Shown here: piece after piece, positions 35,062 to 44,891 of the stretch
Layout: every line of letters begins with the position of its first letter
Numbering within the stretch: position 1 is the first letter of the stretch
Source: G965229615 sp965229615
GTDB lineage: Bacteria; Pseudomonadota; Alphaproteobacteria; Rickettsiales; Midichloriaceae
Assembly: GCA_965229615.1 (NCBI GenBank)
Contig: OZ245890.1
Coordinates: 620,001 to 684,000 of the forward strand
Reading direction: 5' to 3'
DNA length: 64,000 nucleotides
The notes under the pieces: model-generated
Seen by the model: only the letters and a program-made list of their open reading frames with translations
The model's database searches: none
What the model was told of the DNA's origin: nothing
Position numbers and translations under genes: made by a program

Positions 35062-37650
35062 ATGAAATTCACACTTAAGTGGTTGAAGAGGCATATCAAG
35101 CTCAATTCATCATATTCTCTTGAAGAAATATGCACGAAACTCGATGCTATAGGTATAGAAGTTGAATCAGTACACGATCAACAAGCAATATATGACAAGT
35201 TTGTTATTGGTGAAATATTATCTGCTATAAAACATCCCAATGCTGACACATTGCATGTATGCCAGGTTAAATGTTCACAAGATGCTGACGCACCAGTGAT
35301 GCAAATTGTATGTGGTGCAACAAATGTCAAGATTGGCATGAGGGTTGTGCTTGCAATGGTTGGAGCTACAGTGCCAAACGGTTTATTTTTAATCAAAAAA
35401 TCCAAAATCAGAGGTGTTGAAAGTGAGGGGATGATGTGTTCTGCAAGCGAATTAAATCTATTGCATGACTATCGTTTCACATCATCTAATAATGGTATTA
35501 TAGAACTTCCACAGGATGCACCGGTTGGCAAGAAATTTGCAGTATATGCTGGGCTTGATGATGTAATAATTGATGTTGCATTGACTCCGAATCTGAGACA
35601 AGCTTGTGCATGTGTTAGAGGAATTGCTAGAGATTTAGCATCAGCTGGTTGTGGTGAGTTGATAACAATCAATGCTTTATCAACTGGTGAGGCTCAGTGT
35701 CCTATCAAGGTGAATATTGATGCTAAACAGTTTTGTAGTGAATTTAATATATTTGCAGCATATGGTGTGAACATTGATGGATATTTGAGCAATGATATTG
35801 TATCTTTATTGCGAGAGACCGGCAAACTGCATGATCATCCTTTAGTCAACATATCAAATTTCATAATGTTAGATTTAGGAAGACCGAATCATATCTATGA
35901 TTTGGATAAAATATCTGGCAATAAAATTACAATTCGACTATCTAATGCTGGTGAAAAATTTATAGCATTAGGTGGGATTGAGTATACGATGCCAAGTGGC
36001 ATAATAGTGATATGTGATGATGAGAAGATATTGTGTCTTGGTGGACTCATGGGTGGTGAATCATCGAAGGTCGATCAAACAACAAAAAACATTCTTGTGG
36101 AGTTTGCTGATTTCAATCATGAAAAGGTACTATGGGCTGGACAAACTCTTAATATAAACAGCGATAGCAGATTCAGGTTTGAGAGTGGTATTGATATTGA
36201 TGCCACAACAATATGTATATCACATACGATGCATCTGCTGCAAACAACGTATAATACTACTTTTTCTAGCATTGAAACTGCTCATGGCACTGTACCAAAT
36301 TATCTCAAGAGCATTAGTTTTTCGATGCAACAACTTGAAAGATATTTGGGCATCAGAGCGACAGCAGAAGAGGTAGAGCTAATTCTTGATAACTTACATT
36401 TCATGCCGCAAAGGCTTGCGGGTAACAATGATGTTGGATGGGATCTTACAATCCCAAGCTGGAAGTATGGAGATATTAATACATATCAAGATATGATTGA
36501 AGAAGTGCTGCGCATGGGGTTAATGGATATGATAAACTCTCACAGTGACAATGGTGTGAGTTCGTATCTTGTCGATAGTGCTATAGCTGATATACTTGCG
36601 CATGACGATATGAGTATACATGATCACAGAATTGTTGTACAGTCAATAGGATCAAGGATGAGAGATGTAATGTTAAGCAGAGGCTTAGATGAAGTTATCA
36701 CTTGGTCGTTTTATAGTACACATGATGAGAGTGATTTTATGATCGGAACAGAACATATTTGTAAATATCATTTTAGTGAAACTACGAGAAGTGTTGATAA
36801 CATCAGTTCTAGTACAACTAATGATACGGAGGTCATTGCAATAATAAACCCAATTAATAGTAACTTCGCTATCATGCGTCGCAGCATTGTACCAAATCTT
36901 GTGCAAATGCTTCATAATAACTCTAAAAGAGGATATACTAACCTATCAATATTTGAAATTGGTCATATATATTGTCACTATTTCCATCAGCATCAAGCCA
37001 CTTGCATTGCTGGTTTACGCAGTGGGAATGTTTGTAACAATTCAATTCATGGTGCAGTTCGTCATTGGGATTTTTATGATGTCAGAGATGATGTTATGGC
37101 ACTATTTGCTAGCATTGGAATGAGTGGAGAAATAGCAAATTATAAATTTGATAGGATTTGTCCAGAATATTATCATCCAAATAAATCAATTAGGATAAAA
37201 CTCGGCAATGTAGTCGTTGCATTCTGTGGCGAATTGCACCCAAGCATAGTAAGGATAAAAAAAGTTGATAAGTCATTTGTTATGGTGTTTGAAGTTTTAG
37301 CATACAATCTACCATCAAAAGTTTATGGGATGCATCACAAAAAGAAACAATTTTCAATTTCAAATTACCAATATATAGAAAGAGACCTCGCATTCATACT
37401 GAATAAATATGTCAATGTTGCTGATGTGATGAACACCATCAAGAGTCTAAATATAAAATACCTAGATACTGTAGAGGTATTTGATGTATATCAAGGGAAA
37501 GGCATTGAAAATGATAAAAAATCTGTTGCTATAAAGATAAAAATACAACCACAGAATATGAATATGAATGATGAGGAGATTAAAAACATCACTGACAAAA
37601 TAGTCAAGGTTATTACTGATAGATATAATGGTATTTTGCGAGATAAATAG
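35062..37650 (+). CDS. pheT: Phenylalanine--tRNA ligase beta subunit
   Basis: The beta chain of the alpha2-beta2 PheRS. The N-terminal tRNA-binding OB domain (VIGEILSAIKHPNADTLHVCQV, about 48-70) leads into the B3/B4 editing region (HPLVNISNFIMLDLGRPNHIYDLDK), the B5 domain, the catalytic-like core and a C-terminal ferredoxin-fold anticodon-binding domain (about 770-862). At 862 residues it is somewhat longer than the 790-800 common form. pheS is not adjacent, so the usual pheST operon is broken here. Confidence 0.95.
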   Translation: MKFTLKWLKRHIKLNSSYSLEEICTKLDAIGIEVESVHDQQAIYDKFVIGEILSAIKHPNADTLHVCQVKCSQDADAPVMQIVCGATNVKIGMRVVLAMVGATVPNGLFLIKKSKIRGVESEGMMCSASELNLLHDYRFTSSNNGIIELPQDAPVGKKFAVYAGLDDVIIDVALTPNLRQACACVRGIARDLASAGCGELITINALSTGEAQCPIKVNIDAKQFCSEFNIFAAYGVNIDGYLSNDIVSLLRETGKLHDHPLVNISNFIMLDLGRPNHIYDLDKISGNKITIRLSNAGEKFIALGGIEYTMPSGIIVICDDEKILCLGGLMGGESSKVDQTTKNILVEFADFNHEKVLWAGQTLNINSDSRFRFESGIDIDATTICISHTMHLLQTTYNTTFSSIETAHGTVPNYLKSISFSMQQLERYLGIRATAEEVELILDNLHFMPQRLAGNNDVGWDLTIPSWKYGDINTYQDMIEEVLRMGLMDMINSHSDNGVSSYLVDSAIADILAHDDMSIHDHRIVVQSIGSRMRDVMLSRGLDEVITWSFYSTHDESDFMIGTEHICKYHFSETTRSVDNISSSTTNDTEVIAIINPINSNFAIMRRSIVPNLVQMLHNNSKRGYTNLSIFEIGHIYCHYFHQHQATCIAGLRSGNVCNNSIHGAVRHWDFYDVRDDVMALFASIGMSGEIANYKFDRICPEYYHPNKSIRIKLGNVVVAFCGELHPSIVRIKKVDKSFVMVFEVLAYNLPSKVYGMHHKKKQFSISNYQYIERDLAFILNKYVNVADVMNTIKSLNIKYLDTVEVFDVYQGKGIENDKKSVAIKIKIQPQNMNMNDEEIKNITDKIVKVITDRYNGILRDK

Positions 37651-37679
37651 GATGATAGAATAATATATAACACTCTAGT

Positions 37680-38426
37680 ATGAAATATAGTAATGAATAT
37701 GAAATAGAGAGGCTTAACATGGTGCGCAATCAAGTGAGGGTTGTAGGCATCGATGATCAAGCAATTAGTGATGTAATGGTTAAAATACCACGACATCGAT
37801 TTATTGCACAACCATGGCAGGCTGTAGCGTATAGCGATGCAGAACTGCCATTACATCAAGATGGAGATAATGTAAAAAGATTTATCGCAAGACCAGAAAT
37901 GTTTGCAAAGATTCTTGCGGCAGCAAATATTACAAAAAATGATATTGTTCTTGATGTTGGTTGTGGCAGTGGTTATTCTACTGCTATAATTGCAGAACTT
38001 GCACATTCAGCTGTTGGCGTTGATTGCTGTCAGCAGATGATTTCTAGGGCAATTGATACAACAACTGATCTTGGAATTGAAAATATACGTTTTCATGCAG
38101 TGGATTTTTTGAATGATCAGCATAATAGTGTTATACCACTAAACTCGTTTGATTTAGTAATAATCAATAGTGCCATATATTATCACGATAATCGTTGTGG
38201 TGATCATTATAATGGGAATCTTATTAGTCCGCTGACAGTAAAAATACCATATCTCTTTCAAAAATATCTTAAAAAGGAATGTGATGCTTCTACAATTACA
38301 CAACCCTCTCGGATTATTGCTGTTGAGGGCAAGAGTATATATTCACCAATGCATATTGTACAGTATGATACTAATATGAGTAGAACTGAGATTGCTGAAG
38401 CTTATATACCACCCTTGACTTTATAA
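37680..38426 (+). CDS. pcm: Protein-L-isoaspartate O-methyltransferase family protein
   Basis: A SAM methyltransferase of the PCMT family, which repairs isoaspartyl residues in damaged proteins. The N-terminal MVRNQVRVVGIDDQAISDVM and KIPRHRFI-x-QPWQAVAYSDAELPL blocks precede SAM motif I, VLDVGCGSGYSTAIIAELA (about 96-114). The 248 residues are slightly longer than the E. coli enzyme. It starts 29 bases after pheT and probably shares its transcript. Confidence 0.85.
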   Translation: MKYSNEYEIERLNMVRNQVRVVGIDDQAISDVMVKIPRHRFIAQPWQAVAYSDAELPLHQDGDNVKRFIARPEMFAKILAAANITKNDIVLDVGCGSGYSTAIIAELAHSAVGVDCCQQMISRAIDTTTDLGIENIRFHAVDFLNDQHNSVIPLNSFDLVIINSAIYYHDNRCGDHYNGNLISPLTVKIPYLFQKYLKKECDASTITQPSRIIAVEGKSIYSPMHIVQYDTNMSRTEIAEAYIPPLTL

Positions 38427-38440
38427 TTATCAGTCAATTG

Positions 38441-39370
38441 CTATAAAAATTTACCTAGATCGATACTCTCTGATGTAATTGATATATCGTCAAATTGCAT
38501 TTCTGTATAGCCAAGCTTTCTATAGAAATGTTCTGCACGCAATGCAGCATGCATTTTGATAATTAATTTACCATGCTGTCTTGCCCATTTTTCCATGCTG
38601 GTCATGAGGTATTTCCCATGTCCTTGATTTTGAACTACTATGTTAGTTGCAAGTGCTCTGAGTATGCATAGCTCCTCATTATACTTCGGAAACTCAACAT
38701 GTGAAATTGCTACGATATCTATGCCATTGTATAGGATGAAGTGGTGATGATTTTTGTCAGAAAAACTCTCATGAGTTTCATCATATCGAACATCAATTCT
38801 GTCAAATATTTGTTCCTTTTTTATCTTATGATATCTTATCCATTCATCTCTGGTGAGTGGCTGAAATATTACTCTATCATTGAATCCAGCTCTTTTTAGT
38901 ATGTCATGTATGAGTGGTGCCTTTGCAAAGGTATATGATTGCCTATCATTTGAAAATCTTTTGGCTAATTTTTTCTTTAGTATTTCATATCGTAGCCTTT
39001 CCTTATCATTATATTTGAGATAATTTACAAATAACAGATGTTTTTTTATTTCTGGATTATTCTGCTCAAAGATATGTATATGACATTTTGAACTGCTTAG
39101 GTATCTTCTGAATGGTATACCAAGCTCTCCATATGAACGGTATCCTAATTTTGCTAGTGCAGCAATATTTGTTATTGATATATCACGTACAACTGGCATT
39201 ATATCAATGATTGGTTTTGCAGACAAACCAGGAACACTGGTTGACCCTATGTGATATATATCAATGCAGTTATCTCCAAGTACTTCACTGATACGCTGTG
39301 ATTCGCTGACAAATAGATCGTTCCATTTATCATCATACTGACGTATTTGTACCTTTGAATCTTGCCACAT
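38441..39370 (-). CDS. GrpB family - GNAT acetyltransferase fusion protein
   Basis: Two domains are joined in 309 residues. Residues about 5-165 match GrpB/UPF0157 (nucleotidyltransferase-like fold; YHIGSTSVPGLSAKPIIDIM and KCHIHIFE). Residues about 170-305 match a GNAT N-acetyltransferase (LRALATNIVVQNQGHGKYLM as the acetyl-CoA loop, then HAALRAEHFYRKLGY). Such fusions occur in other intracellular bacteria. The substrate is unknown. It converges with pcm. Confidence 0.85.
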   Translation of the reverse strand: MWQDSKVQIRQYDDKWNDLFVSESQRISEVLGDNCIDIYHIGSTSVPGLSAKPIIDIMPVVRDISITNIAALAKLGYRSYGELGIPFRRYLSSSKCHIHIFEQNNPEIKKHLLFVNYLKYNDKERLRYEILKKKLAKRFSNDRQSYTFAKAPLIHDILKRAGFNDRVIFQPLTRDEWIRYHKIKKEQIFDRIDVRYDETHESFSDKNHHHFILYNGIDIVAISHVEFPKYNEELCILRALATNIVVQNQGHGKYLMTSMEKWARQHGKLIIKMHAALRAEHFYRKLGYTEMQFDDISITSESIDLGKFL

Positions 39371-39403
39371 TATACTAATATAAAATAATTATCTAGATAT
39401 TTC

Positions 39404-40123
39404 TCATTTACAACTGATAACTGGTTGTTTTAGAACAATCGTAGTTTTTTCAGTATGCTTGCCAAGAATGGTCCTTTTTTCTTGTTGTGTTACTCCGGAT
39501 AATTCCTCATCTTTTTTGGCAAACTCTAGCAGCAGATCATTTATTACTTGTTTTGGTAATTCCAGTGGATTTGTCTCAGTATAGTTAGATCTACCACATG
39601 GTCCAACATTTTGTCCTGTGATTTTATATTGTAGGTAGTCAATCATATGCATTATGAACAACCATATTCCATTAACAACACCTGAAAAATCAACCTTATG
39701 TCTTTCCATTTGAAACCAGATGAGATTGTCCTTATTTGTTCCTGCTACGATGTCTGCCTTACCAGGAATGTTTACACCTATATCATGAAATGCAATACCA
39801 TTCTCTATTTTTTTACTCCAGGAATAATGACTTGTCACCCTATGTCTTACATCAAGCTTTTTTTTAGCAAGGTCATATAAGACAGCACAATCTTTTATAA
39901 TAATATGTGCTCCTTTTAAAATCTCCATAGCGCCGTGCCGATTTTGCAACTCATGAAATTTTTCAATAATGCCAACTAGCATACGTATAGCTATAAACTC
40001 CTTTTCAGATTTGCATACTGCATTCATATGCAATAAATAGCTGCGTTGTGTTTTGGGTAGATATTGCAACGTTTTTATTGTTGCTGCCAGTTCAGTCTTT
40101 CTGGCACCAAGTAATATTGTCAT
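39404..40123 (-). CDS. Hypothetical protein
   Basis: Not recognised. The 239 residues are soluble, with a helical N-terminal half and a more conserved-looking middle: HDIGVNIPGKADIV, WFQMERHKVDFSG, a hydrophobic VVNGIWLFIMHMIDYLQY helix and GPCGRSNYTETNPLEL near residue 186. The Gly/Pro/Asn-rich motifs suggest a real fold or active site. It lies 33 bases upstream of the GrpB-GNAT gene on the same strand, so they may be co-transcribed. Confidence 0.7.
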   Translation of the reverse strand: MTILLGARKTELAATIKTLQYLPKTQRSYLLHMNAVCKSEKEFIAIRMLVGIIEKFHELQNRHGAMEILKGAHIIIKDCAVLYDLAKKKLDVRHRVTSHYSWSKKIENGIAFHDIGVNIPGKADIVAGTNKDNLIWFQMERHKVDFSGVVNGIWLFIMHMIDYLQYKITGQNVGPCGRSNYTETNPLELPKQVINDLLLEFAKKDEELSGVTQQEKRTILGKHTEKTTIVLKQPVISCK

Positions 40124-40193
40124 GGTACAACCCCATCATTTTTCATATATAATGAATTTTCTATACTGATAAATATTAAGGATTAATTAAGAA

Positions 40194-41273
40194 TTGAAAA
40201 TAATTCCTAAGCATGAACTGTATTTGACCACTGCTATATGTATTAGCACGTTAGTAGTGGTACTATATGGCATTAGTAGTGCCATTACACCATTTATTAC
40301 AGGTGGTGTTATTGCATATATCTGCATGCCAATCTTCCAGATACTGACTTACAATATAGGACTATCTAGAGCTGTCGCAGCTATAATAGTCACATTACTG
40401 ACATACTGCTGCATAACGATAGTCATACTCTTGATAGCACCAATGGTGTATAATCAACTCATGAGCCTGGCAAACATCATATCATCAATCAAGCCACATA
40501 ATGTGCTAGACAAGGTCACATCAAATCCATTCTTTCAAGAATTGTATAGTCCAGAAGTTCAGAAATACACAACCCAACTTTTCAAAATTATAAAGAACAA
40601 TACTATCAATCTCATGCTGAAACATTCATCAACACTAACAAATAGCATCTTGACATCAACAAGCATGATATTAACTGTACTTTTCAACATCACATTTGCC
40701 CCATTAATATCCTTTTATATGATCCGTGACCAAAATATCTTAAAGGGTGCAATACACGATATATCAACACAAACATCTATCAGGCTTGATACATGTATAA
40801 ACTACTTACACAATGTTGCGCTTAAATTCCTACAGGTCCAAATACTGATAATATTAATATACTCAGCATATTATTGTTTACTACTCTCGATACTGCAGAT
40901 ACAAAACAGTTTATTGCTTGGTGCAATGTGTGGCATCTTCTATACCGTGCCATATATTGGCATTATAGTAAGTTTGTTTGTCTGTCTTACAGTATCTGTA
41001 ATTCAGTATGGTGTTGATGTGCACATATTATTACTAGTGTGTGGATTTTTACTATGTAGTATTATTGATTTCATTTTTATTAACCCACACATTGCAGGTA
41101 GTAGATTTGGTTTACATCCTCTTTTAACAATAGCTGGTGTGTTGTTTAGTGCTACTCTATTTGGGATACTAGGTTTGGTATTTGCATTACCATTAACATT
41201 TATGATGAAAGATATCATCATATATGTATACAAGCATATTTTAAAGATAAAGAACAATCATGTGCACAAATGA
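40194..41273 (+). CDS. AI-2E family transporter (PerM-like permease), TTG start
   Basis: An inner-membrane protein of the AI-2E exporter family, which includes AI-2 exporters and Na+/H+ antiporter-like members. The 359 residues contain about seven helices, with the family N-terminus SAITPFITGGVIAYICMP, a long soluble loop (about 85-140), and the C-terminal FINPHIAGSRFGLHPLLTI and FGILGLVFALPLT blocks. The start must be TTG 40194: the first in-frame ATG falls after helix two. AAGGA at 40178-40182 is a fair ribosome binding site. The substrate is unknown. Confidence 0.88.
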   Translation: MKIIPKHELYLTTAICISTLVVVLYGISSAITPFITGGVIAYICMPIFQILTYNIGLSRAVAAIIVTLLTYCCITIVILLIAPMVYNQLMSLANIISSIKPHNVLDKVTSNPFFQELYSPEVQKYTTQLFKIIKNNTINLMLKHSSTLTNSILTSTSMILTVLFNITFAPLISFYMIRDQNILKGAIHDISTQTSIRLDTCINYLHNVALKFLQVQILIILIYSAYYCLLLSILQIQNSLLLGAMCGIFYTVPYIGIIVSLFVCLTVSVIQYGVDVHILLLVCGFLLCSIIDFIFINPHIAGSRFGLHPLLTIAGVLFSATLFGILGLVFALPLTFMMKDIIIYVYKHILKIKNNHVHK

Positions 41274-41301
41274 TGCTTGAATCACCTGTGATGTGCTGTT
41301 T

Positions 41302-42843
41302 TTATGCAATTGTGAAAATTGATCTGCCAGTCATTGATTGAGGTATTTCTACATCCATAAGTGCAAGTACAGTTGGTGCAACATCACGCAATCCTGCTTT
41401 ATACCCATTTGGTAAGCTTTTGATAATTCTTGTACTATCGCTCAAACATATAAATGGTACTTGATTCATGGTATGTGCTGTATGTGGTTGGCCACTTGAT
41501 TGATTGAACATTTCCTCTATATTGCCATGATCAGCTGTGATTAATAGTGTGATATTACTTTGCATCGCCTTATGATATATCTTTGATATACAATCATCTA
41601 AAACTTCACATGCATTTATTGCTGCATCCATCACACCAGTATGTCCCACCATGTCTGCGTTGGCAAAGTTGACACAAATAAAATCATATTTTGTAATTGC
41701 ATTGATGACTGCATCTGTTACACAATAAGCTGACATTGCAGGTTGTAGATCATATGTAGCAACCCTTGGGGAGGGTATCATGATTCTATCTTCGTTTTCA
41801 TAGGGTTGTTCTCTGCCACAATTGAAAAAAAATGTCACATGCGCATATTTTTCAGTTTCTGCTATTCTAATCTGTTTTTTATTAGATATCGATAAAACCT
41901 CACCTAATGTATTATCAACTATTTCAGGTAGAAAAATCGGTATTATTTTTTCAATCAAGTTGCCACCAAAATATGGAACCATAGAAAATATCAAACAGTG
42001 CTTGACATTGTCACAGATTGCTTGTGACAGTTGCCTCATTCTATCAGCACGGAAGTTGCAGAACATTATTGCATCACTGTGTTGTATACCTTTGTAGTTT
42101 TCATTGCAACTCGGCATGAAAAACTCATCTGTGATGCCATCACTATAGAATTCATCTATCAGTTGTGAAATGCTGGATGGCTCATTGAAATATTTTTCTG
42201 TCTTTCCAAGTGCAATGGCATTACAAGCAAGCGTTGTTCTGTCCGTCCTACTATCTCTATCCATTGCATAATACCTACCACACATGCTAGCAATAGCTAT
42301 ATTGCTTGAGAGTTTTTGTTTTAATCTATCAACATATGTGTTTGCAGATTTTGGTGGTGTGTCTCTACCATCTGTAATGATATGCACATATATTTTTCCA
42401 TAGTGTTCTATATCTAATAATAGGTTGTTAAGTTTTTCTATTATATGGAGAATATGATCTATATGTGAATGTACACCACCATCTGATAACAATCCTATAA
42501 CGTGACAATTCACATTTTTATGCGATTGCAAATAGCGAACCAATCTTTGCATCACTTCCATCTCAAACAAATTATCATGTGTAATGCTACGACATATCCT
42601 GGTAAGTGATTGCTGTATTACCCTACCACTACCAATTGTCATATGTCCAACCTCAGAATTCCCAATTTGATTGTGTATTAGACCAACATCATCTCCTGAT
42701 GCATTCAACAGAACAACATTTTCCGATCTCAACACTTGCTTCAAAAATGGAGCGTTAGCCATTGCAAATGCATCAGTACTTGACTCTGATTTTGCAACAC
42801 CGAAACCATCTAAAATACACAAAATTAATTTCCTACCAAACAT
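41302..42843 (-). CDS. gpmI: 2,3-bisphosphoglycerate-independent phosphoglycerate mutase
   Basis: A two-metal mutase that interconverts 3- and 2-phosphoglycerate. The start is ATG 42843 (MFGRKLILCILDGFGV; 513 residues), as the earlier codon is TTG. The phospho-accepting Ser is in IGNSEVGHMTIGSGR near 62. Metal-binding blocks include ITDGRDTPP, CGRYYAMDRDSRTDR, FANADMVGHTG and ITADHGNIEEM. In Rickettsiales it usually serves gluconeogenic precursor supply. Confidence 0.96.
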   Translation of the reverse strand: MFGRKLILCILDGFGVAKSESSTDAFAMANAPFLKQVLRSENVVLLNASGDDVGLIHNQIGNSEVGHMTIGSGRVIQQSLTRICRSITHDNLFEMEVMQRLVRYLQSHKNVNCHVIGLLSDGGVHSHIDHILHIIEKLNNLLLDIEHYGKIYVHIITDGRDTPPKSANTYVDRLKQKLSSNIAIASMCGRYYAMDRDSRTDRTTLACNAIALGKTEKYFNEPSSISQLIDEFYSDGITDEFFMPSCNENYKGIQHSDAIMFCNFRADRMRQLSQAICDNVKHCLIFSMVPYFGGNLIEKIIPIFLPEIVDNTLGEVLSISNKKQIRIAETEKYAHVTFFFNCGREQPYENEDRIMIPSPRVATYDLQPAMSAYCVTDAVINAITKYDFICVNFANADMVGHTGVMDAAINACEVLDDCISKIYHKAMQSNITLLITADHGNIEEMFNQSSGQPHTAHTMNQVPFICLSDSTRIIKSLPNGYKAGLRDVAPTVLALMDVEIPQSMTGRSIFTIA

Positions 42844-42855
42844 TTTAATCAAGTG

Positions 42856-43029
42856 CTAGCATTTATTATTTTTGTTATTCTCATTGTTAGGTTTTTTTTC
42901 ATCCTTTTGAGATTGTTCTATATTTACACTGTTAGAGGTTAAACTTTCATTATTAGTTTTATGATTTTTTGTTTTTTTTCTGCGTAATAGATTTGCTCTT
43001 AAAGCTGAAGCAAAATCCTTATTCTTCAT
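42856..43029 (-). CDS. Small basic protein of 57 residues
   Basis: ATG 43029 opens MKNKDFASALRANLLRRKKT, which resembles the short alphaproteobacterial ORFs with an ALRxNLRRRK-type N-terminus and unknown function. The rest is polar and low-complexity (Asn/Lys/Glu). The frame is open further upstream, but that part overlaps ssrA and is unlikely to be translated. It lies between ssrA and gpmI on the same strand. Confidence 0.6.
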   Translation of the reverse strand: MKNKDFASALRANLLRRKKTKNHKTNNESLTSNSVNIEQSQKDEKKPNNENNKNNKC

Positions 43030-43105
43030 TTTGTTAGTGGAATTGAGTTTACATTTATCTAATATCCAACAATCAATAAATAGATAACACAAGAAGCACA
43101 AGAAT

Positions 43106-43397
43106 GGGGCACTTCTGTTGCACGGTGGCCCCACACCGCTAACTCAGTCAGATTACGCAGCTGCAACAGCTAGCTTATTGTAACCAACATTGTCATTTGC
43201 AAAATTGTCGTTTGCATTTATAGTTTTTGATCCTTTACAGCGGTATCTTGCTGGGCAAAATTACTTTTTTAGAGCCTGTCGATGCTATTTCATCCCCGTT
43301 TTTAGCCTGCTGGTGGAGATGCCGGGTACTGCCCCCGGGTCCAGTACTGTTATTGCAAGCAACATTTATCACCATAGTTGAAGTTGTCCTTCAACAC
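43106..43397 (-). ncRNA. ssrA: Transfer-messenger RNA, circularly permuted two-piece form
   Basis: On the minus strand the acceptor part comes first: T-arm CCGGG...CCCGG, acceptor CATCTCC and encoded CCA ending at 43311. A 13-base processed loop follows, and then the coding part starts at 43297 with GGGGATG, which pairs with CATCTCC. The tag frame (43215-43153) encodes ANDNFANDNVGYNKLAVAAA and a TAA stop. Gene order acceptor-loop-coding is the permuted alphaproteobacterial arrangement, giving two RNA pieces after processing. The 5' limit is inferred from the promoter; the 3' limit is the GC-rich hairpin at 43106-43135. tmRNA with SmpB rescues stalled ribosomes. Confidence 0.93.
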
Positions 43398-43402
43398 ATG
43401 TT

Positions 43403-43431
43403 AGTATACGACATGTTATGTCAAAGTACAA
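43403..43431 (-). promoter_or_regulatory. Promoter of ssrA
   Basis: On the minus strand TTGTAC (43426-43431), a 17-base spacer and TATACT (43403-43408) lie between the cvpA stop and ssrA. Predicted transcription start is near 43396. Confidence 0.6.
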
Positions 43432-43435
43432 GAAC

Positions 43436-44251
43436 CTATCCAGAGCGTAAAATCTTTTTGATGATTATAACATCCTGTTGTGAGAGCTTTTCTACAGATA
43501 CATTGTTGTTCACATCACTATCTTGCACACTCATATAATTCTGCCACAGTTTTTTTATCTTTTCCACTCTCACTTGCCTTTTAGACATGTATTTACTATC
43601 CTGATTTGCTGCTGCTTCTACCTTACTCAACACATCTGCTGATGCATATACACTCAATTTCCTAATAATATTTAGCATCGTAATATCATCCGTACCTTTA
43701 TATCCTGTATTATTGCTGATCATACTCATAACATCAACATATGAGTATAATTTCATCGTGAAAACGTCGGGTAATAACTCCAGGATTGTTTCTTCGCCCT
43801 CTTTCAATAATGGAAAACTCTTTGCATTTAATAACAATAACGGTATATTCTTTTCACTCAGCTGTTCCCCTTGTAGGGTTGTAACACCTATTTCAAAGCA
43901 TAGCAACATTACTATCGGCAATAGCAGTCCTCTAACAAAACCAAATATACCACCCAGTGCTTTATCGAAGTGGTGTCCTTTACCTATAGCTGTTATTATA
44001 CTGAAGTTCAGTACTGAGAAAACAAATAACAGCAATAGCAATCCACATGCGTAGCCAACGATAAAAACCAAAATTTTTGTTTTGAACTTAGCTTCCAAAA
44101 ATGGCTCTATATATGGAAACATATTGTGGTTTAGAACGATAGCTAATATCCATCCAGCTAAGCTCAAAAATGATGCTATAAAACCTCTTGTAATACCTAT
44201 CAGAACTGATAATACTAGTATTACAATTATTGCGACATCTATCCAATTCAT
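43436..44251 (-). CDS. CvpA family membrane protein
   Basis: An inner-membrane protein of the CvpA family, named for colicin V production; its general role is in envelope stability. Four hydrophobic helices fill residues about 5-125 (MNWIDVAIIVILVLSVLIGITRG; SLAGWILAIVL; FSVLNFSII; GGIFGFVRGLLLPIVMLL). A soluble C-terminal half follows (to 271), which is longer than the 160-180 of simple CvpA. Divergence after residue 130 leaves its role open. Confidence 0.85.
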   Translation of the reverse strand: MNWIDVAIIVILVLSVLIGITRGFIASFLSLAGWILAIVLNHNMFPYIEPFLEAKFKTKILVFIVGYACGLLLLLFVFSVLNFSIITAIGKGHHFDKALGGIFGFVRGLLLPIVMLLCFEIGVTTLQGEQLSEKNIPLLLLNAKSFPLLKEGEETILELLPDVFTMKLYSYVDVMSMISNNTGYKGTDDITMLNIIRKLSVYASADVLSKVEAAANQDSKYMSKRQVRVEKIKKLWQNYMSVQDSDVNNNVSVEKLSQQDVIIIKKILRSG

Positions 44252-44282
44252 ATAGAACCTCCAGCTAAATGAGTATTATATC

Positions 44283-44891
44283 CTAGTATGTAAGGATTTC
44301 TTCCTCCCATCCCATAATATCTAATTTTGCTCTTGTAGGTATGAAATTGAAACATTGTTGTGCAAGATGCATTCTATTTTCCCTTTCAAGCCGTGATATG
44401 AGAACATACATAAGCCTATGTAAGTATAATACATCATTTGCTGCATAGTTGAGCTGCTCAGACGACAGAGCTTCTGCTCCCCAGTCAGATGCTCTTTCTT
44501 GTTTTGAAAGTTTAACACCAATTAGTTCTTCACAAAGTATTTTTAAACCATGATAGTCTGTATATGTGCGCACTAATTTTGAAGCTATTTTTGTACAAAA
44601 AATGTTCTTAATATCTACCCCAAGATAGCATTGTAATATTCCTACATCAAACCTCGCGTAGTGGAATATCTTTAAAAGATCGTCATTTAATAAAATTCTC
44701 TTTACATTCATGCATGTAAAATCTTGTTTCACGAAATGTACAATATGTGCATCACCATTACCATCTGACAGTTGTATTGTACATAATCTATCACGGTTAT
44801 TTTTCAACCCCATAGCTTCCGTATCAATAGCTATGGAATTATGAAATTGTATATCTGGTGGCAAATCATGTTGATGATAATATATTGACAT
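44283..44891 (-). CDS. rnd: Ribonuclease D (3'-5' exonuclease, short form)
   Basis: A DEDD-type exoribonuclease that trims tRNA 3' ends. Exo motif I is IAIDTEAMGL (Asp23, Glu25), motif II is FHYARFDVGIL near 78-88, and motif III is YAANDVLYLHRL near 148-159 (Tyr and Asp). The 202 residues include the exonuclease domain only, without HRDC domains, as in other alphaproteobacterial short RNase D proteins. It lies 31 bases upstream of cvpA on the same strand. Confidence 0.92.
   Translation of the reverse strand: MSIYYHQHDLPPDIQFHNSIAIDTEAMGLKNNRDRLCTIQLSDGNGDAHIVHFVKQDFTCMNVKRILLNDDLLKIFHYARFDVGILQCYLGVDIKNIFCTKIASKLVRTYTDYHGLKILCEELIGVKLSKQERASDWGAEALSSEQLNYAANDVLYLHRLMYVLISRLERENRMHLAQQCFNFIPTRAKLDIMGWEEEILTY

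Noticed and set aside
42856..43134. Longer 92-codon version of the small basic protein
   Set aside because: The first 35 codons overlap ssrA and do not resemble the short-protein family; ATG 43029 is preferred.
43190..43538. Two plus-strand frames across the ssrA region
   Set aside because: They lie on the strand opposite to the tmRNA and its promoter and have no independent support.
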